NCBI RefSeq assembly: GCF_027484365.1 | Contig: NZ_JAIXTC010000023.1 | Location: forward strand, 124,001 to 188,000 | Reading direction: 5' to 3' | Length of the DNA stretch: 64,000 nucleotides | Source of the DNA: Brevundimonas sp. | Lineage (GTDB): Bacteria > Pseudomonadota > Alphaproteobacteria > Caulobacterales > Caulobacteraceae | Shown here: positions 41,342 through 49,658 of the stretch, in pieces | How the letters are laid out: the number at the start of each line of letters is the position of its first letter | Numbering within the stretch: position 1 is the stretch's first letter | Notes under the pieces: model-generated | The model's input: the letters and a program-made list of their open reading frames with translations, nothing else | What the model was told of the DNA's origin: nothing | Databases searched by the model: none | Made by a program: the position numbers and the translations under genes

Positions 41342-42426
41342 TGGCCGATTCCCCTGTGACCAGCGCCGCGCCGCCCCGGCGCCTGTCCTTTCTGGACCGC
41401 TGGCTGACGCTGTGGATATTCGCGGCCATGGCGGTGGGGGTGTTGCTGGGCAGCGTCGTGCCCGGCCTTCCGGCCTGGCTGGACAGCCTGTCGTTCGGGA
41501 CCACCAACATTCCTATCGCCATCGGCCTGATCCTGATGATGTATCCGCCCCTTGCCCGGGTGAAGTACGAGGAATTGCCCCGCGTCTTCGCCGACAGGCG
41601 GGTGCTGGCCCTGTCGCTGTTCCAGAACTGGGTGCTTGGCCCGGTGCTGATGTTCGTTCTGGCGGTGATCTTCCTGCGCGACCAGCCGGAGTACATGACC
41701 GGAGTCATCCTGATCGGCCTGGCCCGCTGCATCGCCATGGTCCTGGTCTGGAACCAGCTGGCGCGAGGCGACAACCAGTATGTTGCCGGACTGGTGGCCT
41801 TCAACTCGATCTTCCAGATCCTGTTCTTCAGCGCCTACGCCTGGTTCTTCCTGTCCGTCCTGCCGCCCCTGCTGGGGCTTGAGGGCAGTGTCGTGGACAT
41901 CAGCGTCTGGACCATCGCCGGGGCGGTGATGGTCTATCTGGGCCTGCCCTTCCTCGCCGGCTACCTGACCCGACGGACCCTGATCGCCCGCAAGGGGGCC
42001 GACTGGTACGAGACCCGCTTCCTGCCCCGCATCGGGCCGGTCACCCTCATTGCCCTGCTGTTCACCATCGTCGCCATGTTCAGCCTGAAGGGCGGGGACG
42101 TGGTCGCCCTGCCGCTGGATGCGCTGCGCATCGCCGTTCCCCTGACGATCTATTTTCTGGTCATGTTCGTGGTCAGCTTCCTGATGGGCCGGCTGATTGA
42201 GGCGGACTATCCGCGCACCACGGCCTTGGCCTTCACCGCCGCCTCCAACAACTTCGAACTGGCCATTGCCGTCGCCATCGCCGCCTTCGGCCTGGCCAGC
42301 CCTGTCGCCTTCGCCGCCGTCATCGGGCCGTTGGTGGAAGTGCCGGTGCTGATCCTTCTGGTGTCGGTCGCCCTGTGGCTGGGCCGACTCTTTTTTCCGG
42401 CGACCGCCCCGGCCAAAGGCGCATGA
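41341..42426 (+). CDS. acr3: Arsenite efflux transporter ACR3
   Basis: ACR3 exports arsenite. The 361-residue membrane protein shows ten predicted helices and the family signatures [40 protein letters not shown], with the conserved Cys in [20 protein letters not shown], and [20 protein letters not shown]. It is the ACR3 type rather than ArsB, although it is often annotated arsB. It overlaps arsC by one base and arsH by 4 bases. Confidence 0.95.
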   Translation: MADSPVTSAAPPRRLSFLDRWLTLWIFAAMAVGVLLGSVVPGLPAWLDSLSFGTTNIPIAIGLILMMYPPLARVKYEELPRVFADRRVLALSLFQNWVLGPVLMFVLAVIFLRDQPEYMTGVILIGLARCIAMVLVWNQLARGDNQYVAGLVAFNSIFQILFFSAYAWFFLSVLPPLLGLEGSVVDISVWTIAGAVMVYLGLPFLAGYLTRRTLIARKGADWYETRFLPRIGPVTLIALLFTIVAMFSLKGGDVVALPLDALRIAVPLTIYFLVMFVVSFLMGRLIEADYPRTTALAFTAASNNFELAIAVAIAAFGLASPVAFAAVIGPLVEVPVLILLVSVALWLGRLFFPATAPAKGA

Positions 42427-43199
42427 TGATGGACCGTCTTCGCGACCTGCCCGATCCGGACCATCTGCCCGCCCTGGACCCGGCCTGTCTGTCGGCCAGT
42501 CCGGCGGCGGATCTGGGTCCCCTCGATCCTGCGCCGCGCATCCTGTTGCTATACGGCTCGCTGCGGGAGCGGTCCTACTCTCGCCTGTGCGTGGAGGAGG
42601 CGGCGCGGCTTTTGCGGTTCATGGGCTGCGAGACCCGGATCTTCGACCCCTCGGACCTGCCCTTGCCGGGTTCCGCCGGCGACGAGGATCATCCGGCGGT
42701 CAAGGAACTGCGTGAACACGCCTTCTGGTCCGAGGGCATGGTCTGGTGCAGCCCCGAGCGCCACGGTCAGGTCTCCGGCCTGATGAAACTCCAGATCGAC
42801 CACCTGCCGCTCAGCATGGGCGGGGTGCGCCCGACCCAGGGCCGGACCCTGGCGGTCATGCAGGTGTCCGGTGGCTCCCAGAGCTTCAATACCGTCAACA
42901 CCCTGCGCCTTCTGGGACGCTGGATGCGGATGATCACCATTCCGAACCAGTCCAGCGTCGCCAAGGCCTTTCAGGAGTTCGACGATGCCGGCCGGATGCT
43001 GCCCTCGGCCTACTACGACCGGATCGTGGACGTCATGGAGGAGCTGGTGCGGTTCACCGTCCTGACCCGGCCCCATGCCGTCCGGCTGGTCGATCGCTAT
43101 TCGGAGCGAAAATCGGAGGGCGTAACGATCTCGGCCGGCACGGACCTGTCCGCCATAGCCCTCATGGCGGTCAGGGGCGGGCAGGGCGGCGAAGCCTGA
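42423..43199 (+). CDS. arsH: ArsH NADPH-dependent FMN reductase (organoarsenical oxidase)
   Basis: ArsH oxidises trivalent organoarsenicals and reduces quinones with FMN. The 258-residue protein has the flavodoxin-like [20 protein letters not shown], the C-terminal flavin loop [20 protein letters not shown], and the family mark [20 protein letters not shown]. The first of three adjacent in-frame ATG codons at 42423 gives the overlap with acr3 and is used here; starts at 42426 or 42429 are equally possible. It closes the ars operon. Confidence 0.93.
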   Translation: MMMDRLRDLPDPDHLPALDPACLSASPAADLGPLDPAPRILLLYGSLRERSYSRLCVEEAARLLRFMGCETRIFDPSDLPLPGSAGDEDHPAVKELREHAFWSEGMVWCSPERHGQVSGLMKLQIDHLPLSMGGVRPTQGRTLAVMQVSGGSQSFNTVNTLRLLGRWMRMITIPNQSSVAKAFQEFDDAGRMLPSAYYDRIVDVMEELVRFTVLTRPHAVRLVDRYSERKSEGVTISAGTDLSAIALMAVRGGQGGEA

Positions 43200-43276
43200 C
43201 GCGGCGAAACTCCCTCGACGCGCCTTGAACCTGTGCCTCCGCCCCTCTATTCCGGCGTCACAATCAGGAGCTTCCC

Positions 43277-43357
43277 ATGCTGGCCCTCTACATCATTCTC
43301 GGCTTCGTCGCCGTCGTCGGCGCCTTCAACATCTTCGAGTTCGGCCGGGTTGACTGA
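43277..43357 (+). CDS. 26-residue membrane microprotein
   Basis: A short reading frame with a good ribosome binding site (CAGGAG, 7 bases before ATG 43277). It encodes LALYIILGFVAVVGAFNIFE flanked by Met and a GRVD tail, a single hydrophobic helix with charged ends. Its stop at 43355 overlaps the likely TTG start of the downstream SDR gene (43350), as expected for translational coupling. The frame is clean and codon use is Caulobacter-like. I infer a real small membrane protein, but conservation could not be tested. Confidence 0.55.
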   Translation: MLALYIILGFVAVVGAFNIFEFGRVD

Positions 43358-44102
43358 ATCGCGTCCCGGCGCGGCGCTCGTCACGGGCGGGGCGCGCCGG
43401 ATCGGTCGCGCCATCGTTCTGGCGCTGGCTGCGCGTGGCCATGACGTCGCCATCCATCATCGGGAATCGGTGGAGGACGCGGAAGCTCTGGCCGGAGAGG
43501 TGCGCGCTCTGGGGCGCCGCGCCGCCGTCCTGTCCGCCGACCTGACCGACGAGGCCGAGGTCCGCGACCTGGTTCCAGCGGCGGCCAAGGCGCTCGGTCC
43601 GTTGTCCGTGCTGGTCAACAACGCCTCGGTGTTCGAGGACGACCGGGTGGGCGGACTGTCGCGCGAGGTCTGGGACCTGCATCTCGAAACTAATCTGCGC
43701 GCGCCGGTCGTTCTGGCCGAGGCCTTTGCGGCCCAGGCGCCCAAGGGATCATCCATCATCAACCTGCTGGACCAGCGGGTGCTGAAGCCGGATCCGCGCT
43801 TCTTCTCCTACGCCCTGTCGCGTAACGGCCTGTGGTGGGCGACGCGGACCCTGGCCCAGGCGCTGGCGCCCGGCATCCGGGTCAATGGCGTCGGCCCCGG
43901 CCCGACTCTGGCCTCGATCCACCAGTCAGACGCCGAGTTCGCCGCCGAACAGGCCGCCATGCCGCTCGGCCACGGTCCTTCGCCGGAGGACATCGCCCAG
44001 GCCGTCGTCTATCTCGTTGACGCCCGCGCAGTCACCGGCCAGATGATCGCCGTGGACGGCGGCCAGCACCTGGCCTGGCAAACCCCCGACATCGCCGAGT
44101 GA
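43350..44102 (+). CDS. FolM-like SDR (pteridine reductase type)
   Basis: A short-chain dehydrogenase/reductase of 250 residues from TTG 43350. The Rossmann motif is LVTGGARRIGRAIVLALAAR, with VLVNNASVFEDD, the active-site region FSYALSRNGLWWATRTLAQA with Tyr and Lys replaced by Tyr/Arg-Asn geometry, and RVNGVGPGPTLASIHQS. TGGARRIGRA is typical of the FolM/PTR1 pteridine-reductase branch. Its stop overlaps the folB start (GTGA, 44099-44102). The start is uncertain, since the frame is open further upstream. Confidence 0.8.
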   Translation: MTESRPGAALVTGGARRIGRAIVLALAARGHDVAIHHRESVEDAEALAGEVRALGRRAAVLSADLTDEAEVRDLVPAAAKALGPLSVLVNNASVFEDDRVGGLSREVWDLHLETNLRAPVVLAEAFAAQAPKGSSIINLLDQRVLKPDPRFFSYALSRNGLWWATRTLAQALAPGIRVNGVGPGPTLASIHQSDAEFAAEQAAMPLGHGPSPEDIAQAVVYLVDARAVTGQMIAVDGGQHLAWQTPDIAE

Positions 44103-44485
44103 ACACCGCCGTGACCCCATCTCTTTCGGCCGCCCGGCGCGACAACCTGACCGTCTTCGTCAAGGGCCTGCGGGTCGAGGCCGGCATCGGCGTCTATGAC
44201 CACGAGCATGGCCGGCTGCAGACCCTGGTCATCGACGTAACCCTCGATCTCGGCCCGGCCGAGATCCACGGCCTTGCCGACACCATCAACTACGAGACCG
44301 TGGCCGCCTCGGCCCGTCGAATCATCGCCGAGGGGCACGTCGGCCTGGTCGAGACCTTCGCCGAGCGTCTGGCCCTGCACTGTCTGGAGGATTTCCGGGT
44401 GAGGGGCGTCACCGTCCGGGTCGACAAGCCGGGTGCGCTGGAGGCCGCAGACGGCGCCGGCTGCGAGCTCACCTATCGGCGCTGA
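44099..44485 (+). CDS. folB: Dihydroneopterin aldolase
   Basis: FolB cleaves 7,8-dihydroneopterin to 6-hydroxymethyl-dihydropterin in folate synthesis. The 128-residue protein from GTG 44099 contains DNLTVFVKGLRVEAGIGVYD, then EHGRLQTLVIDVTLDL, ADTINYETVAASARRI, GLVETFAERLALHCLE and VRVDKPGALEAADGAG, all standard for the tunnelling fold. The N-terminal MNTAVTPSLSAAR part is unconserved. It is coupled to the FolM-like SDR by a 4-base overlap. Confidence 0.9.
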   Translation: MNTAVTPSLSAARRDNLTVFVKGLRVEAGIGVYDHEHGRLQTLVIDVTLDLGPAEIHGLADTINYETVAASARRIIAEGHVGLVETFAERLALHCLEDFRVRGVTVRVDKPGALEAADGAGCELTYRR

Positions 44486-44537
44486 TTCGCCGGAAACCTT
44501 GCCTTTGCCGGATTTCGGCACGACATGTCGCCGCGCA

Positions 44538-45068
44538 ATGCCCCAGGTTCGCTTCACCCGCCGTTTCTCGATGGCCCATCGTCTGCTCTCCGACCCCGCG
44601 TCGCGGTGCGCGGTGCCGCATGGCCATAACGAGTTCGTGCACGTCGTCCTGGCCACGGACGCGGAGATGGATTTCGGCGGCTCGAACTATGTCGCCTCCT
44701 TCGAAACCCTGAAGGGCCGCTGGCACAGCTTCATCGACAAGGCCGTGGACCATGCGTTCCAGCTGAACGCTGTGGATCCCATGCTGGCCTGGTTCCAGGC
44801 GAACGAGCCCCAGCGCGTCGCCCGCCTGATGGTGTTCGACGGCGATCCGACGACCGAGGCCTTCGCCATCGCCCTGCGAAGGAAGCTGGACGCCATCCTG
44901 GCCGACGACGGCTCACCCTTCCGCTGCGTCGAACTGACCCTGGAAGAGACTCCGACCAACGCCATCATCATCGGTGAACACCTGAGCGCCGCCGAACGCG
45001 CCTGGGCTGCGGGAAGCTGGATCGACAGGCCTGATCTGTCGATCAACGACCTGCCTGCTGCAAAGTGA
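44538..45068 (+). CDS. 6-pyruvoyl-tetrahydropterin synthase / QueD family enzyme
   Basis: A 176-residue tunnelling-fold protein. The zinc and catalytic residues are visible: FTRRFSMAHRLL, then RCAVPHGHNEFVHVVLA with the catalytic Cys and a His pair, and the conserved acidic block in VDHAFQLNAVDP. The C-terminal ETPTNAIIIGEH matches PTPS/QueD. It is longer than the 120-residue QueD because of an insert around DPMLAWFQANEPQRVARLMV. ATG 44538 (MPQVRFTRRF) is chosen. With folB and a FolM-like SDR upstream it may serve pterin rather than queuosine synthesis. Confidence 0.82.
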   Translation: MPQVRFTRRFSMAHRLLSDPASRCAVPHGHNEFVHVVLATDAEMDFGGSNYVASFETLKGRWHSFIDKAVDHAFQLNAVDPMLAWFQANEPQRVARLMVFDGDPTTEAFAIALRRKLDAILADDGSPFRCVELTLEETPTNAIIIGEHLSAAERAWAAGSWIDRPDLSINDLPAAK

Positions 45069-45135
45069 AGCCCGGATCGGCTTGCCTCCGGCCGACGGCC
45101 CCGCCATTGTCCCACGAATGAACGCGAGGACCCCG

Positions 45136-45843
45136 ATGGCCGAGCCCGGCGATCCCAATGCGCCCCAGAATTCCGAACAGAGGGCGCCAGAGTCTGGATC
45201 GACCCATGACGTCGACCACGACGATCTGATCGGATTCGCCTCGCCTGCGGCCTTGCAGGGTCAGATGCGTGCGCCTGCGCCGCCACCGGCCGAGCCCTTG
45301 ATCGAGCCCGAGCCCGAACCCGAGGCTCAAGAACCCGTGCTGCTCGCGCCGGAACCCTATCCTGTCGTCATCCCTGCGCCCGAGATCGTTGGGCCGCCGC
45401 TGACACCGGCCCCGCCGCCTGCGCCAGAGCCGATCCCGCAGTGGGCCCGGGAGACGCCGATCTCCGAACAGCCGGTGGGCAGCTTCGCCCGCCGCCGGGA
45501 ACAGCCCGCGCCGATCGACGGCGCCATGGGGCTCTACAACGTCTATGCCCTGATCCTTTTCGCCGTGCCCACCCTGGGCGTCTCGGCCCTCATCGCGCTT
45601 GTGGCGGTGACCGGACGGGCCCGTCCCCAGGGCGAAGTGTCCGCCAGCCATTTCATGTTCCAGCAGCGCACCCTCTGGGCCGGCGCGGTCGTGGCCCTGC
45701 TCGGCGCCATCCTGATCGCCGTGGGCATGGGCGTCTTCGTCCTGTTCATTCTGGCGGTCTGGCTGATCCTTCGCGGGGCCGGCGGCGTTATGAAGCTGAA
45801 GGCGGGTCGTCCGATTGAACGGCCGCGCGCCTGGCTGTTCTAG
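45136..45843 (+). CDS. Membrane protein with long Pro/Glu-rich N-terminus, DUF4870-like
   Basis: A 235-residue protein. The first 115 residues are disordered and rich in Pro, Glu and Ala (PAPPPAEPLIEPEPEPEAQE; PLTPAPPPAPEPIPQWARE). Two or three transmembrane helices follow (LYNVYALILFAVPTLGVSAL; LWAGAVVALLGAILIAVGMG), ending with KLKAGRPIERPRAWLF, a tail typical of DUF4870 proteins. ATG 45136 has a GAGGA site; ATG 45118 is possible. The neighbouring gene encodes the plain DUF4870 form. Function unknown. Confidence 0.7.
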   Translation: MAEPGDPNAPQNSEQRAPESGSTHDVDHDDLIGFASPAALQGQMRAPAPPPAEPLIEPEPEPEAQEPVLLAPEPYPVVIPAPEIVGPPLTPAPPPAPEPIPQWARETPISEQPVGSFARRREQPAPIDGAMGLYNVYALILFAVPTLGVSALIALVAVTGRARPQGEVSASHFMFQQRTLWAGAVVALLGAILIAVGMGVFVLFILAVWLILRGAGGVMKLKAGRPIERPRAWLF

Positions 45844-45851
45844 GAGACATC

Positions 45852-46241
45852 ATGTCCGACGCACCCCAGCCCCGTCTCGAGGCCGGTCATGAGGCCGAGG
45901 GCAAGCCCGCCGCATTGATCGCCTGGGGCCTCTACATTCTGTCGATCCCGTCGGCCAATGTGCTGGTCCTGGTCGGACTCGTCGTCGCCTATGCCGCGCG
46001 CAGCTCCGCCACCGGTCTTCCCCGCCAGCATATCGAGGCCCAGATCGCGCTGTTCTGGTCGGTCTTCTGGTGGACGATCGCCCTCTGGGTCCTGATCGTC
46101 ATCAGCATATTCGCCTCGATCATCCTGATCGGCATCCCCTTCCTGCTGCTGTTCGGCGCCCTGTGGTTCCTGCTCAGCATCTGGTTCACGGTGAAGAGCA
46201 TCCTCGGCGTCGTGAATCTGGTCTCCGACAAGCCCGCCTGA
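45852..46241 (+). CDS. DUF4870-family membrane protein
   Basis: A 129-residue protein with three hydrophobic helices: LIAWGLYILSIPSANVLVLV, the polar RQHIEAQIALFWSVFWWTIA, and IILIGIPFLLLFGALWFLLS. The C-terminal FTVKSILGVVNLVSDKPA matches the DUF4870 tail. Probably it works with the preceding gene product, 8 bases upstream. ATG 45852 is preceded by AGGAG. Function unknown. Confidence 0.82.
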   Translation: MSDAPQPRLEAGHEAEGKPAALIAWGLYILSIPSANVLVLVGLVVAYAARSSATGLPRQHIEAQIALFWSVFWWTIALWVLIVISIFASIILIGIPFLLLFGALWFLLSIWFTVKSILGVVNLVSDKPA

Positions 46242-46306
46242 CCGGGCGTGGCCGTGAGGAACGGGTTTTCGGCGTCGGAGTTCTGACCTCGGACGAGGGG
46301 CGTTCA

Positions 46307-46594
46307 ATGACCGATTTTCGCGACGTCATAGCCGAGCAACGTTACGAGCAAGGCTTCGCTGACGCTGAGGGAGAAATGCGTCGCGTCTGGGCCGACTATT
46401 CCGTCCAGGGCAACCGACGCGCCATCCTGCACGTAGAGGCCGACGACGCGCTCCGGGGCTCCGGCGCGGCCGGCACGTTCATGCAGAGCCTGGCCGACCA
46501 CGCCCGCGCACAGGGTCAGACGCTCACGCCGGTCTGCGGCTATGCGGTCGCCTGGTTCCGGCGTCACCAGGATCAGGCCGACGTGGTGGGGTGA
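46307..46594 (+). CDS. Small GNAT-fold N-acetyltransferase (YidJ/PF14542 type)
   Basis: A 95-residue single-domain acetyltransferase-like protein. It carries the short family signature RAILHVEADDALRGSGAAGT with the acetyl-CoA loop, then FMQSLADHARAQGQTLTPVC and GYAVAWFRRH. The length is typical of the YidJ/GtnB minimal GNATs that bind CoA. ATG 46307 is chosen because the frame further upstream lies over other genes. It overlaps the next reading frame slightly. Confidence 0.78.
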   Translation: MTDFRDVIAEQRYEQGFADAEGEMRRVWADYSVQGNRRAILHVEADDALRGSGAAGTFMQSLADHARAQGQTLTPVCGYAVAWFRRHQDQADVVG

Positions 46595-46671
46595 CCTCGA
46601 AAACCGACGCACCCAGGGCCGTTTGGGCGCATCATGTCATTGGCGGCCTTGAGCCGCGGAGGGATCACCGG

Positions 46672-47337
46672 ATGGACGGCTTCGATCTTCAGGGCGTTCG
46701 AGACGGCGTCAGCGCTGCCGCCGGTCCTTTGCAGACCTGGGTCCTGCCCGCCCTTCTGGGACTGGGCCTCGCCTCGGCGACCGGGCTGCGGACCTTCCTG
46801 CCGCTCCTGATGCTGGCGCTGGCCGCCCGGTTCGGCCTGTTCGGCATCGCCCTGAACGAACAGATGAGCTGGCTCGCGGACTGGCCCGCCATCGCGGCCC
46901 TCGGAATTGCTGCGGTCGTCGAGTTCGCCGGCGACAAGATCCCCGTCGTCGATCACGGCCTGAATGTTCTGGGGGCCTTCACCCGGCCGGTGGCAGGCGC
47001 GGTCGCGGCGGGCAGCGTCTTCGCCGGCCTTGACCCCACCACGGCTGCCGTCGCCGGGATCATCGTCGGCGCGCCTGCCGCCTTCGCCTTCAATGCCGCC
47101 CAGGGGGGTGCGCGGCTGACGTCCACGGCCACCACCGGCGGCGTCGGCAATCCCGTCCTGTCCTTCCTTGAGGACATTCTGGCCTTCTTCACGGTGATCC
47201 TGGCCTTCCTGGCACCGATCCTCGTCCCGGTGGTGCTGATCGTCCTGGCCGTGCTCGTCTTCCGGCTGGCGAAGCGACTGCGCGAGAAACTCTACGCTCG
47301 CGACGGCGCTACGGCAGGCGCGACACGATCGCCTTGA
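46672..47337 (+). CDS. DUF4126 membrane protein
   Basis: A 221-residue membrane protein with the DUF4126 features: ALLGLGLASATGLRTFLPLL, EFAGDKIPVVDHGLNVLGAF, and repeated Ala/Gly-rich helices ending with ILVPVVLIVLAVLVFRLAKR and a basic tail. Members are uncharacterised. ATG 46672 follows GGAGGG; the frame is open to 46591, but that would overlap the previous gene. The 3' end overlaps the convergent gene at 47309-47623. Confidence 0.82.
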   Translation: MDGFDLQGVRDGVSAAAGPLQTWVLPALLGLGLASATGLRTFLPLLMLALAARFGLFGIALNEQMSWLADWPAIAALGIAAVVEFAGDKIPVVDHGLNVLGAFTRPVAGAVAAGSVFAGLDPTTAAVAGIIVGAPAAFAFNAAQGGARLTSTATTGGVGNPVLSFLEDILAFFTVILAFLAPILVPVVLIVLAVLVFRLAKRLREKLYARDGATAGATRSP

Positions 47338-47623
47338 TGGTCTCCGCCCGTGCAGGCAGGTCCTCGGCGAGGCGTGACGCCAGCTCGCGCGCGCCGACCG
47401 GGTAGGCGTCCCCGCCCGCCGAAATCTCCCTGGCCAGCAACGCCGCCTCGTTCAGCCGACGCTCAAGGTCCTCGACCTGTTCGATGGCCAGGGCGCGGGC
47501 CTCGGCCTGGAGTTGTCTGACCCGGTCGCTTGTCGACTGGGGACCGCGCATCAGGTCATAGACCTCGGACTCGGCCACGATATGCAGATCAGGTTTGGAA
47601 CGGTTTCCGGTGGTCTTGGGCAT
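47309..47623 (-). CDS. Hypothetical small cytoplasmic protein
   Basis: A 104-residue soluble protein, helical: PKTTGNRSKPDLHIVAESEV, YDLMRGPQSTSDRVRQLQAE, ALAIEQVEDLERRLNEAALL and a C-terminal RAETIKAIVSRLP. The coiled-coil character is clear and no family is recognised. ATG 47623 follows an AGGAGACC ribosome binding site on the minus strand. It overlaps the 3' end of the DUF4126 gene by about 29 bases. Confidence 0.65.
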   Translation of the reverse strand: MPKTTGNRSKPDLHIVAESEVYDLMRGPQSTSDRVRQLQAEARALAIEQVEDLERRLNEAALLAREISAGGDAYPVGARELASRLAEDLPARAETIKAIVSRLP

Positions 47624-47738
47624 GAAGGTCTCCTGACCAGCGGAAACGTCCTGCCACGGTGAAGTTTCCCCCGTTCGGCTGATGCCAGACGCAATCAAGC
47701 CGCCATGTTGCGGGTATGCATCACCCGGTTCGGCGAAA

Positions 47739-49598
47739 TCAGGCCTCTTCCTGCTGCCGTTCCTCGTCCTCGGCGACCATCACCCCCGCCGCGTCCTCGT
47801 TCAGGGCCTGGGCTTCGCGACGGGGCTTCACATAGGGTTCGGGCTGCGGCGTCGAGGTGTTGTTCCGCCACAGGCTGCGCCCGGCCTGGGGTCCGCCGGT
47901 GACCTGCAGGGTCAGTCGCTCCTCGTCGCGGCGACGGACATCTTCGATCGTTTCGTGCGCCTCGTCTTCGGAGAAGCCGAGATCCTTCAGCACATGCTCG
48001 CTGAAGGCCAGGGCGCTTTCGAAAGTCTCGCGGATGTGGAACTCGACTCCGGCCTTGATCAGGCGGATCGAATGGCCGCGGTCATAGGCGCGCACGAACA
48101 GCTTGGTCAGGGGGAATTCGGCCTTGACCAGTTCCACGATCCGGTCGGCGATCTCGGGCTTGTCAACACAGACGAGGATGGTCTCCGCCGTTTCGGCGCC
48201 CGAAGCCCTCAGCACGTCCAGTCGCGATCCGTCACCGTAGTAGACCTTGAAGCCGAAGTTTCCGGCCGCCTGGATCATCTCCACGTCCATGTCGATGATC
48301 GACACGTCGACGTCGCGGGCCAGCAGCGGCTGACAGACCACCTGGGCGAAGCGGCCGAAGCCGATCACCAGCACCCGCTCGCGCAGGTTCCGGGCCCTGT
48401 CCACGCCATCGGTCTTGTCCGGATCCAGCGCCTCGTCCGGCCGCAGCTTGTCGGCGACGAACAGGCGCAAGGGCGTCAGCGCCATAGACAGGATCACGAT
48501 GGCCGACAGGATCGCGGCCATACGCGGATCGAACAGACCGGCGGTTCCGGCCGTCGCATAGAGGACGAAGGCGAACTCCCCGCCCTCGCCCATCAGGGCG
48601 GCCCGCAGCAGGCCCTCGCCATGGCTCTGTTTCAACCGGGCGATGGCATAGACGCCGATCATCTTCAGGGCCGAGAAGACCACGACGCCGCCCAGCACCC
48701 AGGCCCAGTCGCGCACGACCACGGCCAGGTCCAGCGACATGCCGATCGCCAGGAAGAACAGGCCCAGCAGGATGCCCCGGAACGGCTCCACATCGGCCTC
48801 CAGCTGATGCCGGAAGGTCGATTCCGACAGCAGCACGCCCGCCAGGAAGGCGCCCATCGCCATGGACAGTCCGCCCAGACTGACCGCGAAGGCGGAACCC
48901 AGGACCACGACCAGCGCGCCCATCGTCATCACTTCGCGCCCGCCGTAACGGGCCAGCAGGCGGAACAGCGGGTTCACCAGCCAGCGCCCGGCGACGTAGA
49001 CACCGGCCACTGCCGCCACGGCCGCGCCGATGGTGATCCAGACAGGTCGGGCGGCCTCGATCGCCGACCCGTAGGAGGCGGCCAGGGCGGCGACGAGGGC
49101 CAGCAACGGCACGATGGAGATGTCCTCGAACAGCAGCACCGACACGACCCGCTGGCCCGCCGGCTCGGACTGCTCGTTCCGCTCGTCCAGCAACTGCATG
49201 ACGATGGCGGTCGACGACAGGGCGAAGCCGAAGCCGGCGATCACTGCCGCATACCAGGGCAGACCTGCCAGCAGGGCGGCGCCGGTCAGCAGGACGGCGC
49301 AGGTCATCACCTGGACGGCGCCCAGACCGAAGATCTCTTTTCGGAGACTCCATAGCCGCGCCGGCCGCATCTCCAGGCCGATAATGAACAGGAACAGCAC
49401 GATGCCGATCTCGGCGACATGCAGCATGGTCTCGGGCTCGCGCACCACGCCCAGCGCCGATGGTCCCAGGATCAGCCCCGCGGCCAGATAGCCCAGAACC
49501 GCGCCGAGGCCGAAGCGTTTGAACAAGGGCACGGCGACGACCGCCGCCGCCAGCAGCGCCACCGCGTGGCCCAGCCCCATTCCCGTCGGTTCCGCCAT
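47739..49598 (-). CDS. Kef-type potassium/proton antiporter (CPA2) with TrkA-N domain
   Basis: A 619-residue transporter. The membrane part (about 1-385) contains the CPA2 signatures RFGLGAVLGYLAAGLILGPS, AEIGIVLFLFIIGLEMRPAR, FGFALSSTAIVMQLLDERNE and AFLAGVLLSESTFRHQLEAD. The C-terminal RCK/TrkA-N domain is visible in VLVIGFGRFAQVVCQPLLAR, DVSIIDMDVEMIQAAGNFGF and KVYYGDGSRLDVLRASGA. These fit the glutathione-gated KefB/KefC class; I cannot decide between the two, and no kefF/kefG partner is adjacent. The N-terminus MAEPTGMGLGHAVALLAAA fits the start. Confidence 0.9.
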   Translation of the reverse strand: MAEPTGMGLGHAVALLAAAVVAVPLFKRFGLGAVLGYLAAGLILGPSALGVVREPETMLHVAEIGIVLFLFIIGLEMRPARLWSLRKEIFGLGAVQVMTCAVLLTGAALLAGLPWYAAVIAGFGFALSSTAIVMQLLDERNEQSEPAGQRVVSVLLFEDISIVPLLALVAALAASYGSAIEAARPVWITIGAAVAAVAGVYVAGRWLVNPLFRLLARYGGREVMTMGALVVVLGSAFAVSLGGLSMAMGAFLAGVLLSESTFRHQLEADVEPFRGILLGLFFLAIGMSLDLAVVVRDWAWVLGGVVVFSALKMIGVYAIARLKQSHGEGLLRAALMGEGGEFAFVLYATAGTAGLFDPRMAAILSAIVILSMALTPLRLFVADKLRPDEALDPDKTDGVDRARNLRERVLVIGFGRFAQVVCQPLLARDVDVSIIDMDVEMIQAAGNFGFKVYYGDGSRLDVLRASGAETAETILVCVDKPEIADRIVELVKAEFPLTKLFVRAYDRGHSIRLIKAGVEFHIRETFESALAFSEHVLKDLGFSEDEAHETIEDVRRRDEERLTLQVTGGPQAGRSLWRNNTSTPQPEPYVKPRREAQALNEDAAGVMVAEDEERQQEEA

Positions 49599-49658
49599 GA
49601 TCCGTCCCGTGTCGCGAGCCCCTATAGTGGCGACGCTTTGTTGCGATTGCGAGAGGCG

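Noticed and set aside
47682..49355. A 557-codon plus-strand frame opposite the Kef-type antiporter
   Set aside because: Reads as low-complexity His/Gln/Asp text and is explained as the complement of a conserved membrane protein gene.
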